From Oscillospiraceae bacterium (GTDB lineage Bacteria; Bacillota; Clostridia; Oscillospirales; Ruminococcaceae): DNA of 64,000 nucleotides. The notes beneath the pieces are model-generated. The model was not told the origin of the DNA. It searched no databases and saw nothing but the letters and a program-made list of their open reading frames with translations. The stretch is taken from positions 186,001 through 250,000 of the forward strand of contig SVMX01000001.1 in the NCBI GenBank assembly GCA_015067175.1, in the 5' to 3' direction. Position 1 is the first letter of the stretch. Every line of letters starts with the position of its first letter. This document shows positions 25,792-34,132 of the stretch, piece after piece. The translations under genes and the position numbers were made by a program.

Positions 25792-27052
25792 TGATATCCT
25801 CCCATTCTAAACCTTTTCTTATATAAGGATCAGCACCAAACTTACCCTCAATATATTGCTTCGAATACGATCCGTCATTTCTCGGCTTAGTTCCATTAGG
25901 CATCTTAAACTGGACTAACGAATACAGGGTAGACTCGTTCTTGGCGTTCATAGAGCAAAACCATATTTCATCACGTCTGAAACGTTCCTTATTCATATTA
26001 TACAAATCGTGGGATGTGCAAATAAGTTGAGCCTGATTTTTATTTATTTTCGGATCAGTAAAAAGACTAATAATATAACCAAATAATTTGGGATGAAGCT
26101 TTGCATCCATCTCATCAGCAATAAAAACAGAGCCTTCATATAAACTAGTATAAACTAAAGGAAGAAGCGAAAGCACTTTACGAGTACCACTTGATTCATC
26201 ATTAAAATTAAGCTCTACCTTTATATTATCGCTATTAATTCGTGTTGTATATATCTGTCGATGTTTTCCGTCAGAATCTTTTTCTTCTCGCATATCATCT
26301 ATGTCAATTCCCATACTATTTAGTAATTCGATTATTGACTTTTTATTTTTTGATATAGTATCAAAGTCTACAGCTGAGTCAAGAAAAGGTTTATCATAGT
26401 TAAGTAATTTACAATCCATCAACCAATGGACAAACTCATCAATTATCTTAGTATCCGAAATTATTGCGATTAGTGACAGTAATGTTAAATCTGATCTTAC
26501 CTTATTCAGTGCTAAGCCTTCAAGATCTTCGTTTGGTGAATTAATAATTTGATTTCCATCATTAGTAACATTTCGCTCAAATATTATTTCAGGTTCATCA
26601 TCTATAATATGTGTACGATAAAAGCATTCATCAACTACACATTCACCTTTAAGACTCAATTGATAATTATATTCATATTCACCAATGCGACAAATGATTA
26701 CAAATTCAGTTGGCTGCTCAGCGCATTCAGATGAAAACTTAAAATATTTTTGTTCTTCGTTAATTTTAAGAATATCATTAATATCCAATAATTCGCGATT
26801 ATAGTCACTGTCTAATAGTGTTGCCATTACAGGAAAGCAGATTTTTTTACGAATATAAGCAAATGCCTCCAAAACGCTTGTCTTGCCTCCACCGTTAGGT
26901 CCATAAATTGATACAACAGGCAAAAACTTCTCACCATCATACTCATCTACAAGGAGCGTTTCAGAATGCTCACCAATATTTTCGGCACATAAATCAAGCG
27001 TCGCCTCATTCCTGAAAGACTTAAAATTCTTAAAAGTAAACTGACATAACAT
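25784..27052 (-). CDS. RloA/AbiLi-like ATPase
   Basis: 422 residues. An SMC/RecF-type N-terminus (FTFKNFKSFRNEATLDL) leads to Walker A GPNGGGKTS at 51-58; the signature region is around SSGTRKVLSLLPL, and Walker B is VFIADEMDAKLHP near residue 310, with the switch His in ICTSHD. This is the AAA_15/AbiLi group, whose members pair with RloB proteins in abortive infection. The start ATG at 27052 has GAGGTGA seven bases upstream; an earlier in-frame start would put the operator arm inside the gene. Lower GC than the chromosome genes around it, in keeping with transfer. Confidence 0.92.
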   Translation of the reverse strand: MLCQFTFKNFKSFRNEATLDLCAENIGEHSETLLVDEYDGEKFLPVVSIYGPNGGGKTSVLEAFAYIRKKICFPVMATLLDSDYNRELLDINDILKINEEQKYFKFSSECAEQPTEFVIICRIGEYEYNYQLSLKGECVVDECFYRTHIIDDEPEIIFERNVTNDGNQIINSPNEDLEGLALNKVRSDLTLLSLIAIISDTKIIDEFVHWLMDCKLLNYDKPFLDSAVDFDTISKNKKSIIELLNSMGIDIDDMREEKDSDGKHRQIYTTRINSDNIKVELNFNDESSGTRKVLSLLPLVYTSLYEGSVFIADEMDAKLHPKLFGYIISLFTDPKINKNQAQLICTSHDLYNMNKERFRRDEIWFCSMNAKNESTLYSLVQFKMPNGTKPRNDGSYSKQYIEGKFGADPYIRKGLEWEDINE

Positions 27053-27065
27053 AATATTCACCTCG

Positions 27066-27154
27066 GGAGAAAAAATCTCATAGACCACCTAGATACATTA
27101 GATATTATACCACAAGGCTAAACAGAATTCAATACCTCGTGAGATTTTTTCTCC
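27066..27154. promoter_or_regulatory. Paired operators flanking the defence promoter
   Basis: 27066-27080 and 27140-27154 are perfect 15-bp inverted copies (GGAGAAAAAATCTCA and its complement), one upstream of the -35 box and one downstream of the start point. Each is itself nearly palindromic (GAGA-N5-TCTC). Two such sites around one promoter suggest a looping repressor; which protein binds is unknown. Confidence 0.7.
27104..27132 (-). promoter_or_regulatory. Promoter of the RloA/RloB-like operon
   Basis: TTGAAT (27127-27132 on minus), a 17-bp spacer and TATAAT (27104-27109). Confidence 0.7.
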
Positions 27155-27305
27155 TGTCTATCACAATTAATATACAATATACTGCAAAACTCACCATGAT
27201 AACAATTTAAGTACAATTAATCAAACTATTCTGACAAGCATCTCAAGTTCAGTATCAGAAAACATCTATAAAAACAGCTATACAACCACACACCTCAAAC
27301 GCAAC

Positions 27306-27339
27306 AAAAAAGCCCTCAACCGGCACGGTTAAAGGCTTT
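27306..27339 (-). terminator. Terminator at the right end of the element
   Basis: A 14-bp stem with two G-T pairs (27309-27322 with 27326-27339) and a 3-base loop, followed by six Ts on the minus strand. It lies 31 bp inside the right attachment repeat and would stop transcripts from the promoter at 27447-27475. Confidence 0.85.
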
Positions 27340-27369
27340 GTAAATATTCAATCCAACTTATCTCGGGTA

Positions 27370-27545
27370 GTTATGAGCCCGACGAGCTACCGAGCTGCTC
27401 CATCCCGCGACATTTGATGTACTCAGTATTTCCCGAGTGCTTAATAATTATACCACAAGCATTTACTTTTGTCAACCCCTTTTTGAAAATTTCCTGCAAG
27501 AATTTTTCGACATTCGGGAGAAACGGCTTTGCTAAGCGGTTTATT
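27370..27545 (-). repeat. Attachment-site repeat, right copy (176 bp)
   Basis: Copy of 12148-12323 with three differences. It contains the 5' half of tRNA-fMet (27370-27409) but no 3' half, so it makes no tRNA. By position this is the original chromosomal 5' half; excision would rejoin it to the 3' half at 12111-12147. Confidence 0.9.
27447..27475 (-). promoter_or_regulatory. Duplicate tRNA-fMet promoter reading into the element
   Basis: TTGACA (27470-27475 on minus), a 17-bp spacer and TATAAT (27447-27452), intact despite one spacer change. It drives the half-tRNA and stops at the terminator at 27306-27339, giving an RNA of roughly 130 nt. Confidence 0.75.
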
Positions 27546-27647
27546 GGCACTGTTCAAAAGTAGAAAGCCTATAATTATACAGACATTAGCGCAGGCAAGA
27601 TCGACCTTGACACTACCCAAAACCAATACACCTAATTATAACACACC

Positions 27648-27680
27648 AAAGCCCTCATTCATAAATTAATTGAGGGCTTT
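27648..27680 (-). terminator. Stem-loop after the surface protein gene
   Basis: AAAGCCCTCA (27648-27657) and TGAGGGCTTT (27671-27680) form a perfect 10-bp stem. The minus-strand tail is GGTGTG, so it relies on the Ts within the stem. Confidence 0.55.
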
Positions 27681-27700
27681 AGCGTAATTATTAGGAAGAT

Positions 27701-28496
27701 TTACTTTTTCTTACGGGAGAGTGTTAATGCTGTACCTGCAATAAATGCAACACCTGCGATTACTGCAATTCCCTGTGTACCAGTGTCAGCGGACCGCTTG
27801 TCCTCGGTATCTGCGCTTTCGGTGCTGCCTGCCGCGTTTGCGGAGATATCCTCTGTTGTGAGAAGGTAATCGGAGCAGCTATCCTGTGTAACAGTGATAA
27901 AGCCATTCTCATCAACCTCTGCGCTGTCGATGAGCTTAACGCCGTTTTCAAGAACTCTGCTGTAGTACAGTGTCTTGCCTGCATACTCAACGCCAACGGG
28001 AATTGTTATCTCAGCCTTTGCAGGAAGCTTTCCGCTGTAAGCGTAGTCGATAGACATAACAAAGTTGTCCTCTGTCAGCTTATCACTTGCATTGTCTGTA
28101 AGCTCTGTGGAGATAACACTCGTAAAGTCGAAAGTATCGATACCTTTAACAGCTAACATTGACATTGTGTTCTGCTCAAACTTAAAAGAAACGCCGTTAT
28201 CACTCTTGATAATTACGTCAGCTTCGCAGTTTACTGTAACGATACCCGAAAAAGTCATTCTGTCGAGCGCTTGTGTTACGTCAACCTCATAAGCTTCGGA
28301 AGAAGTATCAGGAGCATTTTCGGATTCGTTAGCTGCGAGCTCGCTCAGCATAGCTGCGCCATTCTCGGTGAACACCCATTCGCTTGACCATGCAGTTTCC
28401 TCAGGCTGTATCGGTCAGCACCTTGTCAGCATAAGCTACGGTGCTTGTCACAAGCGCAGTTGCCAACATAGCAGCTGCAATCCTTCTGAATTTCAT
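27701..28496 (-). pseudogene. Cell-surface protein with sorting-signal-like tail, frameshifted
   Basis: Two frames make one protein. From the ATG at 28496 (GGAGGATAAAAA upstream) come 31 codons of a clear signal peptide (MKFRRIAAAMLATALVTSTV, then AYA), ending at a TGA at 28401-28403. The other frame continues without a gap (PEETAWSSEWVFTENG...) to 27701 and ends in SADTG, a hydrophobic span and SRKKK, the layout of a sortase-type or C-terminal membrane anchor. Joining them needs one nucleotide to be skipped near 28401-28410. The middle part is beta-rich; no family is recognised. It could be a recent mutation, a sequencing error, or a programmed +1 shift at GCC-TGA. Confidence 0.7.
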
Positions 28497-28549
28497 TTTT
28501 TATCCTCCGTTTTATTACTATTTCGACAGAATTCCGCCTGTCACGATAG

Positions 28550-28578
28550 ATTATAACACAAAACGCCGTCTTTGTCGA
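28550..28578 (-). promoter_or_regulatory. Promoter of the surface protein gene
   Basis: TCGACA (28573-28578 on minus), a 17-bp spacer and TATAAT (28550-28555). Confidence 0.65.
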
Positions 28579-28655
28579 GTATTAATATCATTCTCGATAA
28601 GTATTTTAACATCACAAGAGATATAATTAGTATCATAGAATGGGGGGGACCGATT

Positions 28656-28958
28656 ATGTATGTGGGAAATCTTTATCAAAGAATTGCCGATATGCGCAAA
28701 GCCTTAAATATAACGCAAACGCAGCTTGCAAAGAAGCTTGGCGTGACCAGAAGTGCAGTAAACGCTTGGGAAATGGGATTGTCAACTCCGCAACTAAAGC
28801 ACGTTATAGTAATGGCAGAAATATTTCATACTACAGTTGACGGGCTGCTGAGCACACCGACAAAGACTGTTATTGATATTTCCGATCTGTCTGAACAAGA
28901 ACAGGAAACGATATTGCAAATGGTAGATTGCCTAAGGCAAAAGTCAAGCCTCAAATAA
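28656..28958 (+). CDS. XRE-family helix-turn-helix regulator
   Basis: 100 residues. The helix-turn-helix is in MRKALNITQTQLAKKLGVTR and SAVNAWEMGLSTPQLKHVIV, followed by the FHTTVDGLLS ending typical of small XRE repressors and a C-terminal helix (LSEQEQETILQMVDCLRQK) likely to dimerise. The ATG at 28656 follows a GGGGGGG ribosome site; the frame is open further upstream without one. It is divergent from the surface protein gene with 160 bp between them, so it may control it. Confidence 0.9.
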   Translation: MYVGNLYQRIADMRKALNITQTQLAKKLGVTRSAVNAWEMGLSTPQLKHVIVMAEIFHTTVDGLLSTPTKTVIDISDLSEQEQETILQMVDCLRQKSSLK

Positions 28959-29074
28959 CCTCAACGCTTGCCTCATGAGCCGTTTTTAAGCATAAAACTC
29001 ATGTCATCAACCGTTTTTAACATTTTGTCCAATATTTGTATATAAAATTTGGCGCTATTGATTTAAATTTGTTG

Positions 29075-29103
29075 TTGAACTTTTCATAAAGCTATGCTAT
29101 AAT
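29075..29103 (+). promoter_or_regulatory. Promoter of the receiver/lipid-kinase/hybrid-kinase cluster
   Basis: TTGAAC (29075-29080), a 17-bp spacer and perfect TATAAT (29098-29103), 89 bp before the receiver gene. Confidence 0.7.
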
Positions 29104-29191
29104 ATAATGTAGATATGTATGCAGATATATTATGTTGTTGATGTAAAGCATATAACATGATTTCCATAAGAATACACTCGGAGGTAGAAAA

Positions 29192-29626
29192 ATGGCAATA
29201 TCAAGCAAAAAGCCTGAAGATGGAATGAAAGGAATGGAGTTATCCGACAAAGCCGGATTCAAAAGAGTTTTGGTCGTTGACGATAACACCATTCTTCTCA
29301 GAACTGTTAAAGAAATGCTTGACAAAGACTACAGCGTTTCTATTGCCGCTTCCAGCGCACAGGCTTTCATGGCTGTATCAAAATGCAAGCCTGATATAAT
29401 CCTTCTGGACTACGAAATGCCATATACAGACGGAACAGAGGTTCTCAGAAAGCTGCGCAACCACCCTGACACTATGCACATTCCCGTTATTTTCTTCACC
29501 AGCAGTGCCGAAAGAGAAGTTGTTGCAAAGCTCGTAGAGCTGAAGCCTGACGGATATCTCCTCAAGCCTCCGAACAGAGATAAAATGATAAAGATCATTG
29601 AAAAAACGCTTCCACCTGAAATATAA
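29192..29626 (+). CDS. Single-domain response regulator (CheY-like)
   Basis: 144 residues, one receiver domain with no output domain. A 24-residue N-terminal extension precedes the core. The acidic pocket is Asp30/31 (VLVVDDN), the acceptor Asp73 (IILLDYEMP), the Thr/Ser switch lies in FFTSS, and the conserved Lys in LLKPP. It can take phosphate from a kinase or HPt and pass it on by protein contact. It is followed by a terminator, then by a lipid-kinase-like gene and a hybrid kinase with HPt on the same strand; that kinase is its likely partner. Confidence 0.93.
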   Translation: MAISSKKPEDGMKGMELSDKAGFKRVLVVDDNTILLRTVKEMLDKDYSVSIAASSAQAFMAVSKCKPDIILLDYEMPYTDGTEVLRKLRNHPDTMHIPVIFFTSSAEREVVAKLVELKPDGYLLKPPNRDKMIKIIEKTLPPEI

Positions 29627-29648
29627 TGATATTCATTGATCCAAATCG

Positions 29649-29681
29649 GCTGCTTCTTCAAACGAACAAGCAGCTTTTTTT
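29649..29681 (+). terminator. Terminator or attenuator after the receiver gene
   Basis: GCTGCTT (29649-29655) pairs with AAGCAGC (29668-29674), followed by seven Ts. The next gene starts only 14 bp later with its ribosome site right after the Ts, so partial readthrough probably feeds it. Confidence 0.85.
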
Positions 29682-29694
29682 ATAGGAGAACGAT

Positions 29695-30609
29695 ATGGTA
29701 CATATTTTCATCATCAATCCCTTTGCGGGACGGCAGACTTTTGCCGATGATCTTAGAACCAAGCTTAATTCAATAAAAAACCTCGACTTCTTCGTATTTA
29801 ACACGCGTTATGCTGGATATGAAACAGAGCTGGTTAAAAAGATACAGCATATATTCGCAGGTGTCCCTATGCGTTTTTACTGCTGTGGGGGGTCGGGAAC
29901 CATGAAAAATATGCTCAATGGCTTTGAAGATCTCTCTAAAACCGAGATAGCTTTCTTCCCTTGCGGTCTAACCAATGATTTTCTCAAAATGTTCGGAAAA
30001 GACGAGTCTCGCTTCCATCAGATAGAAGAGCTTATAAACGGCGATATCATAGAGGTAGATTACATTAAAAGCAATCACGGAATTTCGCTAAATTCGCTTT
30101 CAACGGGTCTTGACAGTAACTGCGTAAATAAAATGAACGACTACCGCATACTAAGGCACATCGGAGATGATGTTCCGTACTCTTTGGCGACATTGTATTC
30201 CATTTTTGTATCAAACACTCTGGAATATGAACTTATGCTTGACGACAAGGTGTTCATTGATAAATTTGCCGAAATATTCATAGGAAACGGGTGCGTCTTC
30301 GGAGGATCAATGTTCTTCTCTGACCACACCTGCATAAACGACGGACAAGCAATATACCGTTTAGTGCCGAACAAGCGCGGCTTTTCACTGCTCCCTACCC
30401 TTTCAGTCATTACAGGAAGAAAATACGATAAGATACCGCAGGCTATGGCCTGTGGCGAATGCTCAAAAATACGCATACGCCGCACAAACAGAGAGCCTTT
30501 CACTATCAATCTTGACGGCGATCTTATCAATAATGTCACAGAATGTAACGCAGAAATAGTCCGCAAAGGATTAAAGCTTGTCGTACCCAAGGGGGTGAGC
30601 GTTAAATGA
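29695..30609 (+). CDS. Diacylglycerol kinase-like lipid kinase
   Basis: 304 residues. It has the DAGK catalytic fold: INPFAGR at the start, CCGGSGTMKNMLNGF in place of the usual GGDGTlnevvnG, PCGLTNDFLKMFG for the conserved P-GTaNDfar, GNGCVFGGSMFF for the glycine-rich loop and INLDGDLI for the C-terminal DGE. The first-motif Asp is Ser here, which may change nucleotide binding or activity. Family members phosphorylate diacylglycerol, sphingosine or related lipids at the membrane. It overlaps the start of the hybrid kinase gene by 4 bp, so the two are made together. Confidence 0.87.
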   Translation: MVHIFIINPFAGRQTFADDLRTKLNSIKNLDFFVFNTRYAGYETELVKKIQHIFAGVPMRFYCCGGSGTMKNMLNGFEDLSKTEIAFFPCGLTNDFLKMFGKDESRFHQIEELINGDIIEVDYIKSNHGISLNSLSTGLDSNCVNKMNDYRILRHIGDDVPYSLATLYSIFVSNTLEYELMLDDKVFIDKFAEIFIGNGCVFGGSMFFSDHTCINDGQAIYRLVPNKRGFSLLPTLSVITGRKYDKIPQAMACGECSKIRIRRTNREPFTINLDGDLINNVTECNAEIVRKGLKLVVPKGVSVK

Positions 30610-32987
30610 GCAGCAATTTTAAGCTTGGTCATATGTGCTGTCTTGCTTTCTATATTATTGAAAGCATTGTAGTATTGATAATGAGCCTGGTCACGCAAAG
30701 ATTAGAGCTATGGGGAATACTCATCTTCGCCGTAGTGACAATCGGTATGATTGCACTTCTTAAACTTGGAAAGAACAACAAGGTAAAGCTAGGCGAAGAG
30801 GTTCACAAAAAAGTTCAGGCGATCGCTTTTGTTTTTGTAAATACCATGCTGTCGTGGACGTTTGATTCTGCGCAGACATTCCTCTTTGCAACCTGCTTCA
30901 GCTCAGTGCTTTGCTTTATTTTCCTTGACGGGAATTTTGCTAAATACCAAATGTACCTGTCGCTTGTTTCAACGCTCGTAATGTCGATGATCGTTGGTTT
31001 CTATACTCAATCGACACACACTATGATGGTATTCTGCTTCGGAACCGTCGTCATAATCGTTATGAACTGGATCATAATGATCATGGCAAAGGCTATAACT
31101 TTCCAGAACCGCAAAAGCTTTGAGCAGGAACGAAGTCTTGACGACCTGCTGAAGGTAGTTGAAGCGAAGTGTGACGATGCGCAGACAGCTACACGAAGCA
31201 AAACGCGCTTCCTCGCTCACGTTTCGCACGAAATAAGAACGCCTATTAACTCCATCATGGGCATGAACGAGCTTATCATGCGCGAGACCTCAGAGGAGGA
31301 GATACGCGAATACGCCGTCGAAACAAAGGTTGCCGCAGAATCTCTGCTTGGTATAATCAACGACATTCTGGATATTTCCAGAATCGAAGCAGGCAAGGTA
31401 AGGTTTTGCCGTGTTAAATTCAATCTTCCCAAGATAATCGGTGATGTCTATAACCTCATAAAATTCCGTGCACAGACTAAGGATCTGGATTTTATCATAA
31501 CCGCAGACAGAAAAATCCCCTCAGTCGTTATGGGTGACGATATACGCTTAAAGCAGATCATCACAAACCTGCTGACAAATGCCGTGAAATACACCAACAA
31601 GGGCAGCATAACACTCGACCTCAAAATGCTGAGCGAGGACGAGATCCGAATCTCGGTCAAGGATACGGGTATCGGTATCAAGGAGGAAGATCTTCAACGC
31701 GTATTCAGCGCATTCGATCGCCTTGAAGAAACCAGAAACCGCAGCGTCGAGGGTACGGGTCTTGGACTTAACATCACGACCGAGCTGCTTGAAATGATGG
31801 GCAGTAAGCTTGAGGTCAACAGCGTTTACGGCGAAGGTTCCGAATTCTTCTTCGTACTGAAGCTTGAAATAGTTGACCCGACACCGATGGGCGAGCTTAA
31901 GCTCAACGACCGAGTTATCAGAAGCGAGGAATACTCCGCAAGCTTTGAAGCTCCCGATGCGCACGTTCTTGTTGTTGACGATAATGATATCAACCGAAGC
32001 GTTTTCACAAAACTGCTTAAACATACAAAGATAAAGATAACCGAAGCCGAAAACGGCGAGGATTGTCTCTTAAAAACACAGAACACTCATTTCGATGTTA
32101 TCTTTATGGATCACATGATGCCTGTAATGGACGGCACCGAGGCATTCAAGAGGCTTCGTAAGCAGGAAAACGGAAAATGCCGCAATACACCTGTCGTGAT
32201 GCTCACGGCAAACGCTGTTATCGGTGCAAAGACCGAATACTCGAACATGGGCTTTGATGGCTTCCTGACAAAGCCTATAGACTATAAAAAGCTTGAAGAG
32301 ATGCTTCATTCTCAGCTTGACGCAAATCTTGTAAAGAGCGCTCCGCCCAAAACAAGACGCAGCAAGAATGAGCCTGTTGAAACCATCGAATTTCCTGAGA
32401 TCCCCGGCGTTGATTGGAGCTATGCCAGAATGCACATAGCAGATGACGAGCTTATTCTCGAAACAGTTAAGCTTTTCTGCGCAGCAGCAAAGTCACATCT
32501 GAACGAGCTTGACTTGTATGTTGACAGCATTGATTCCGAGAGCAGCCTTGACAGTTACCGCATAAAGGTACACGGGATGAAGAGTTCCGCTGCAATCATT
32601 GGTATTGTACCGCTTGCAGGTATGGCAGCTGAGCTTGAAAGTTGCGCAAAAACTGCCGATACAGAGGCAATAAAGGCTATGCACCCGATATTTGCTAGCA
32701 GATGGCTTAGTTTAAGCGGCGCTCTTCAGCAAAGCCTTTTTGAAAGCGACGAGCCTAAACAAAATGCCGCCGATCATGTAGCTGAGATCGAGGAGATATT
32801 CGCTCAGATACGCAACGGTGCCGAGGAAATGGATATTGATATCCTTGATGAAATGGCGAAGAAGCTTGACGAATACAGCTTTGACGGCGCTGAAGCCGAA
32901 AAGATCGATGAGATAAAGCAGGCAATACTTAATTTCGAGATCGAAAGCCTTATGACCTGCACCTCTCCCTTCTCATCTGCACAATAA
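30606..32987 (+). CDS. Hybrid histidine kinase with receiver and HPt domains
   Basis: 793 residues. The first 165 hold about five to six membrane segments without a large outer domain. Then a short coiled coil, HisKA (FLAHVSHEIRTPINSIMGM, His208), HATPase (LLTNAVKYT, DTGIGI, GTGLGLNI), a receiver with Asp458/459 and acceptor Asp502 (FMDHMMPVMDG), and an HPt domain with His656 (VHGMKSSAAIIG). So the full His-Asp-His relay is in one chain, with the final aspartate probably on the CheY-like protein at 29192. Same overall type as the kinase at 2124, which lacks an HPt. Coupled by 4 bp to the lipid-kinase gene. Confidence 0.94.
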   Translation: MSSNFKLGHMCCLAFYIIESIVVLIMSLVTQRLELWGILIFAVVTIGMIALLKLGKNNKVKLGEEVHKKVQAIAFVFVNTMLSWTFDSAQTFLFATCFSSVLCFIFLDGNFAKYQMYLSLVSTLVMSMIVGFYTQSTHTMMVFCFGTVVIIVMNWIIMIMAKAITFQNRKSFEQERSLDDLLKVVEAKCDDAQTATRSKTRFLAHVSHEIRTPINSIMGMNELIMRETSEEEIREYAVETKVAAESLLGIINDILDISRIEAGKVRFCRVKFNLPKIIGDVYNLIKFRAQTKDLDFIITADRKIPSVVMGDDIRLKQIITNLLTNAVKYTNKGSITLDLKMLSEDEIRISVKDTGIGIKEEDLQRVFSAFDRLEETRNRSVEGTGLGLNITTELLEMMGSKLEVNSVYGEGSEFFFVLKLEIVDPTPMGELKLNDRVIRSEEYSASFEAPDAHVLVVDDNDINRSVFTKLLKHTKIKITEAENGEDCLLKTQNTHFDVIFMDHMMPVMDGTEAFKRLRKQENGKCRNTPVVMLTANAVIGAKTEYSNMGFDGFLTKPIDYKKLEEMLHSQLDANLVKSAPPKTRRSKNEPVETIEFPEIPGVDWSYARMHIADDELILETVKLFCAAAKSHLNELDLYVDSIDSESSLDSYRIKVHGMKSSAAIIGIVPLAGMAAELESCAKTADTEAIKAMHPIFASRWLSLSGALQQSLFESDEPKQNAADHVAEIEEIFAQIRNGAEEMDIDILDEMAKKLDEYSFDGAEAEKIDEIKQAILNFEIESLMTCTSPFSSAQ

Positions 32988-32993
32988 AAAAGC

Positions 32994-33022
32994 GATATCC
33001 CCGATAAAACTTCGGGGATATC
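32994..33022 (+). terminator. Stem-loop after the hybrid kinase
   Basis: GATATCCCCGA and TCGGGGATATC form a perfect 11-bp stem with a 7-base loop; the tail TTATAC is short in Ts. Confidence 0.65.
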
Positions 33023-33028
33023 TTATAC

Positions 33029-33059
33029 AAAAACGCCGATGACCTTACAGCCATCGGCG
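33029..33059 (-). terminator. Terminator of cheV
   Basis: CGCCGATG and CATCGGCG form a perfect 8-bp stem; TTTTT follows on the minus strand (33029-33033). Confidence 0.85.
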
Positions 33060-33079
33060 CATTTTATTGTTCTGATAAA

Positions 33080-33973
33080 TTAGATGTGATCGTTGATATA
33101 TGCGATAAGACTGCCTATCTGCGGCTTAGAGAACTGTGCGTCCGCACCAACGCTCTCGCCCTTCTTACGCATCTGATCGTTTATCAGCGACGAGAAAAGG
33201 AACACAGGAATATCCTTCAAGAAAGCATCGTCCTTGATGAGCTTTGTAAGACGGTGACCGTCCATCTGGGGCATCTCGATATCACTGATAACACACGCGA
33301 TCTGGTCACGGATATTTCCGCCAAGCTGTCTGTGACCGCTGACATAATCCCACGCGTCCTTACCGTTTGTGAAGTGCGCAACATTCTTATAGCCTGCTTC
33401 TTCGAGCGTGCTCATGATAAGCTTGTTGAGGAACGGAGAATCCTCTGCGATAACAATATGCTTTTCAGCCTTGTCCTCACTTACAGAAACAAGACCTGTC
33501 GTATCAAGCACAGCAGTACGATTAAGATCGGACACGATCTTCTCAAAGTCAAGAATGAGAATAATGCGGTCCTGAAGCTTTGCGATACCTGTAGCGATAT
33601 TTGTCGCGCCGTCGCCCGAAATTGCAGGCGGCTTTTCGATATCCTCCCACGAAATACGCTGGATGCCCTTTACAGAGGTAACATGGAAGCCAACGTCCAT
33701 CTGATTGAAATGGCAGACAACGAGCAGATCGTGCTCAACGTCGTTGCTTTCCTTCTGCAGCACCTTATGTAAGTCGATAACAGAAATAACTGTATCACGA
33801 GGAGTGAACACACCCTCAAACTCAGGCGGTGCATCGGGCACAGGGATAACGGGAGTATAATTCATGATCTCAGTAACCTTGGCGATGTTGATACCAAAGC
33901 TCTGCTGACCTACCATGAACTCAAGCACCTCAAGTTCATTAGTGCCGCTCTCAAGGAGTATATTAGTTTCCAT
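33080..33973 (-). CDS. cheV: Chemotaxis protein CheV
   Basis: 297 residues: an N-terminal CheW domain (about 10-150; LEFMVGQQSFGINIAKVTEI, later GVFTPRDTVISVIDLHKVL) joined to a C-terminal receiver (about 172-297) with IVIAEDSPF, acceptor Asp in VISDIEMPQMDG, and FSKP. This is the CheV layout. CheV couples chemoreceptors to CheA and is tuned by phosphorylation. It stands alone here, with promoter and terminator; no other motility gene is in the window. The start ATG has AAAGGAGAG upstream. Confidence 0.94.
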   Translation of the reverse strand: METNILLESGTNELEVLEFMVGQQSFGINIAKVTEIMNYTPVIPVPDAPPEFEGVFTPRDTVISVIDLHKVLQKESNDVEHDLLVVCHFNQMDVGFHVTSVKGIQRISWEDIEKPPAISGDGATNIATGIAKLQDRIILILDFEKIVSDLNRTAVLDTTGLVSVSEDKAEKHIVIAEDSPFLNKLIMSTLEEAGYKNVAHFTNGKDAWDYVSGHRQLGGNIRDQIACVISDIEMPQMDGHRLTKLIKDDAFLKDIPVFLFSSLINDQMRKKGESVGADAQFSKPQIGSLIAYINDHI

Positions 33974-34008
33974 AGCAATCTCTCCTTTGCTTATATAATT
34001 CTAGTTAC

Positions 34009-34037
34009 ATTATACAACATATCCTCACAAAAATCAA
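34009..34037 (-). promoter_or_regulatory. Promoter of cheV
   Basis: TTGATT (34032-34037 on minus), a 17-bp spacer and perfect TATAAT (34009-34014). Confidence 0.7.
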
Positions 34038-34132
34038 TATGTTCTGTAAAATTTGTGTACTTTTTCTAAAAAAACTTGTAATATTATTCTCATTTCACGC
34101 TAAAGCGAAGCCACTGAAATATAATATTAGTG

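Noticed and set aside
27370-27409. Second tRNA-fMet
   Set aside because: Only the 5' half is present; T-arm, acceptor 3' strand and CCA are missing.
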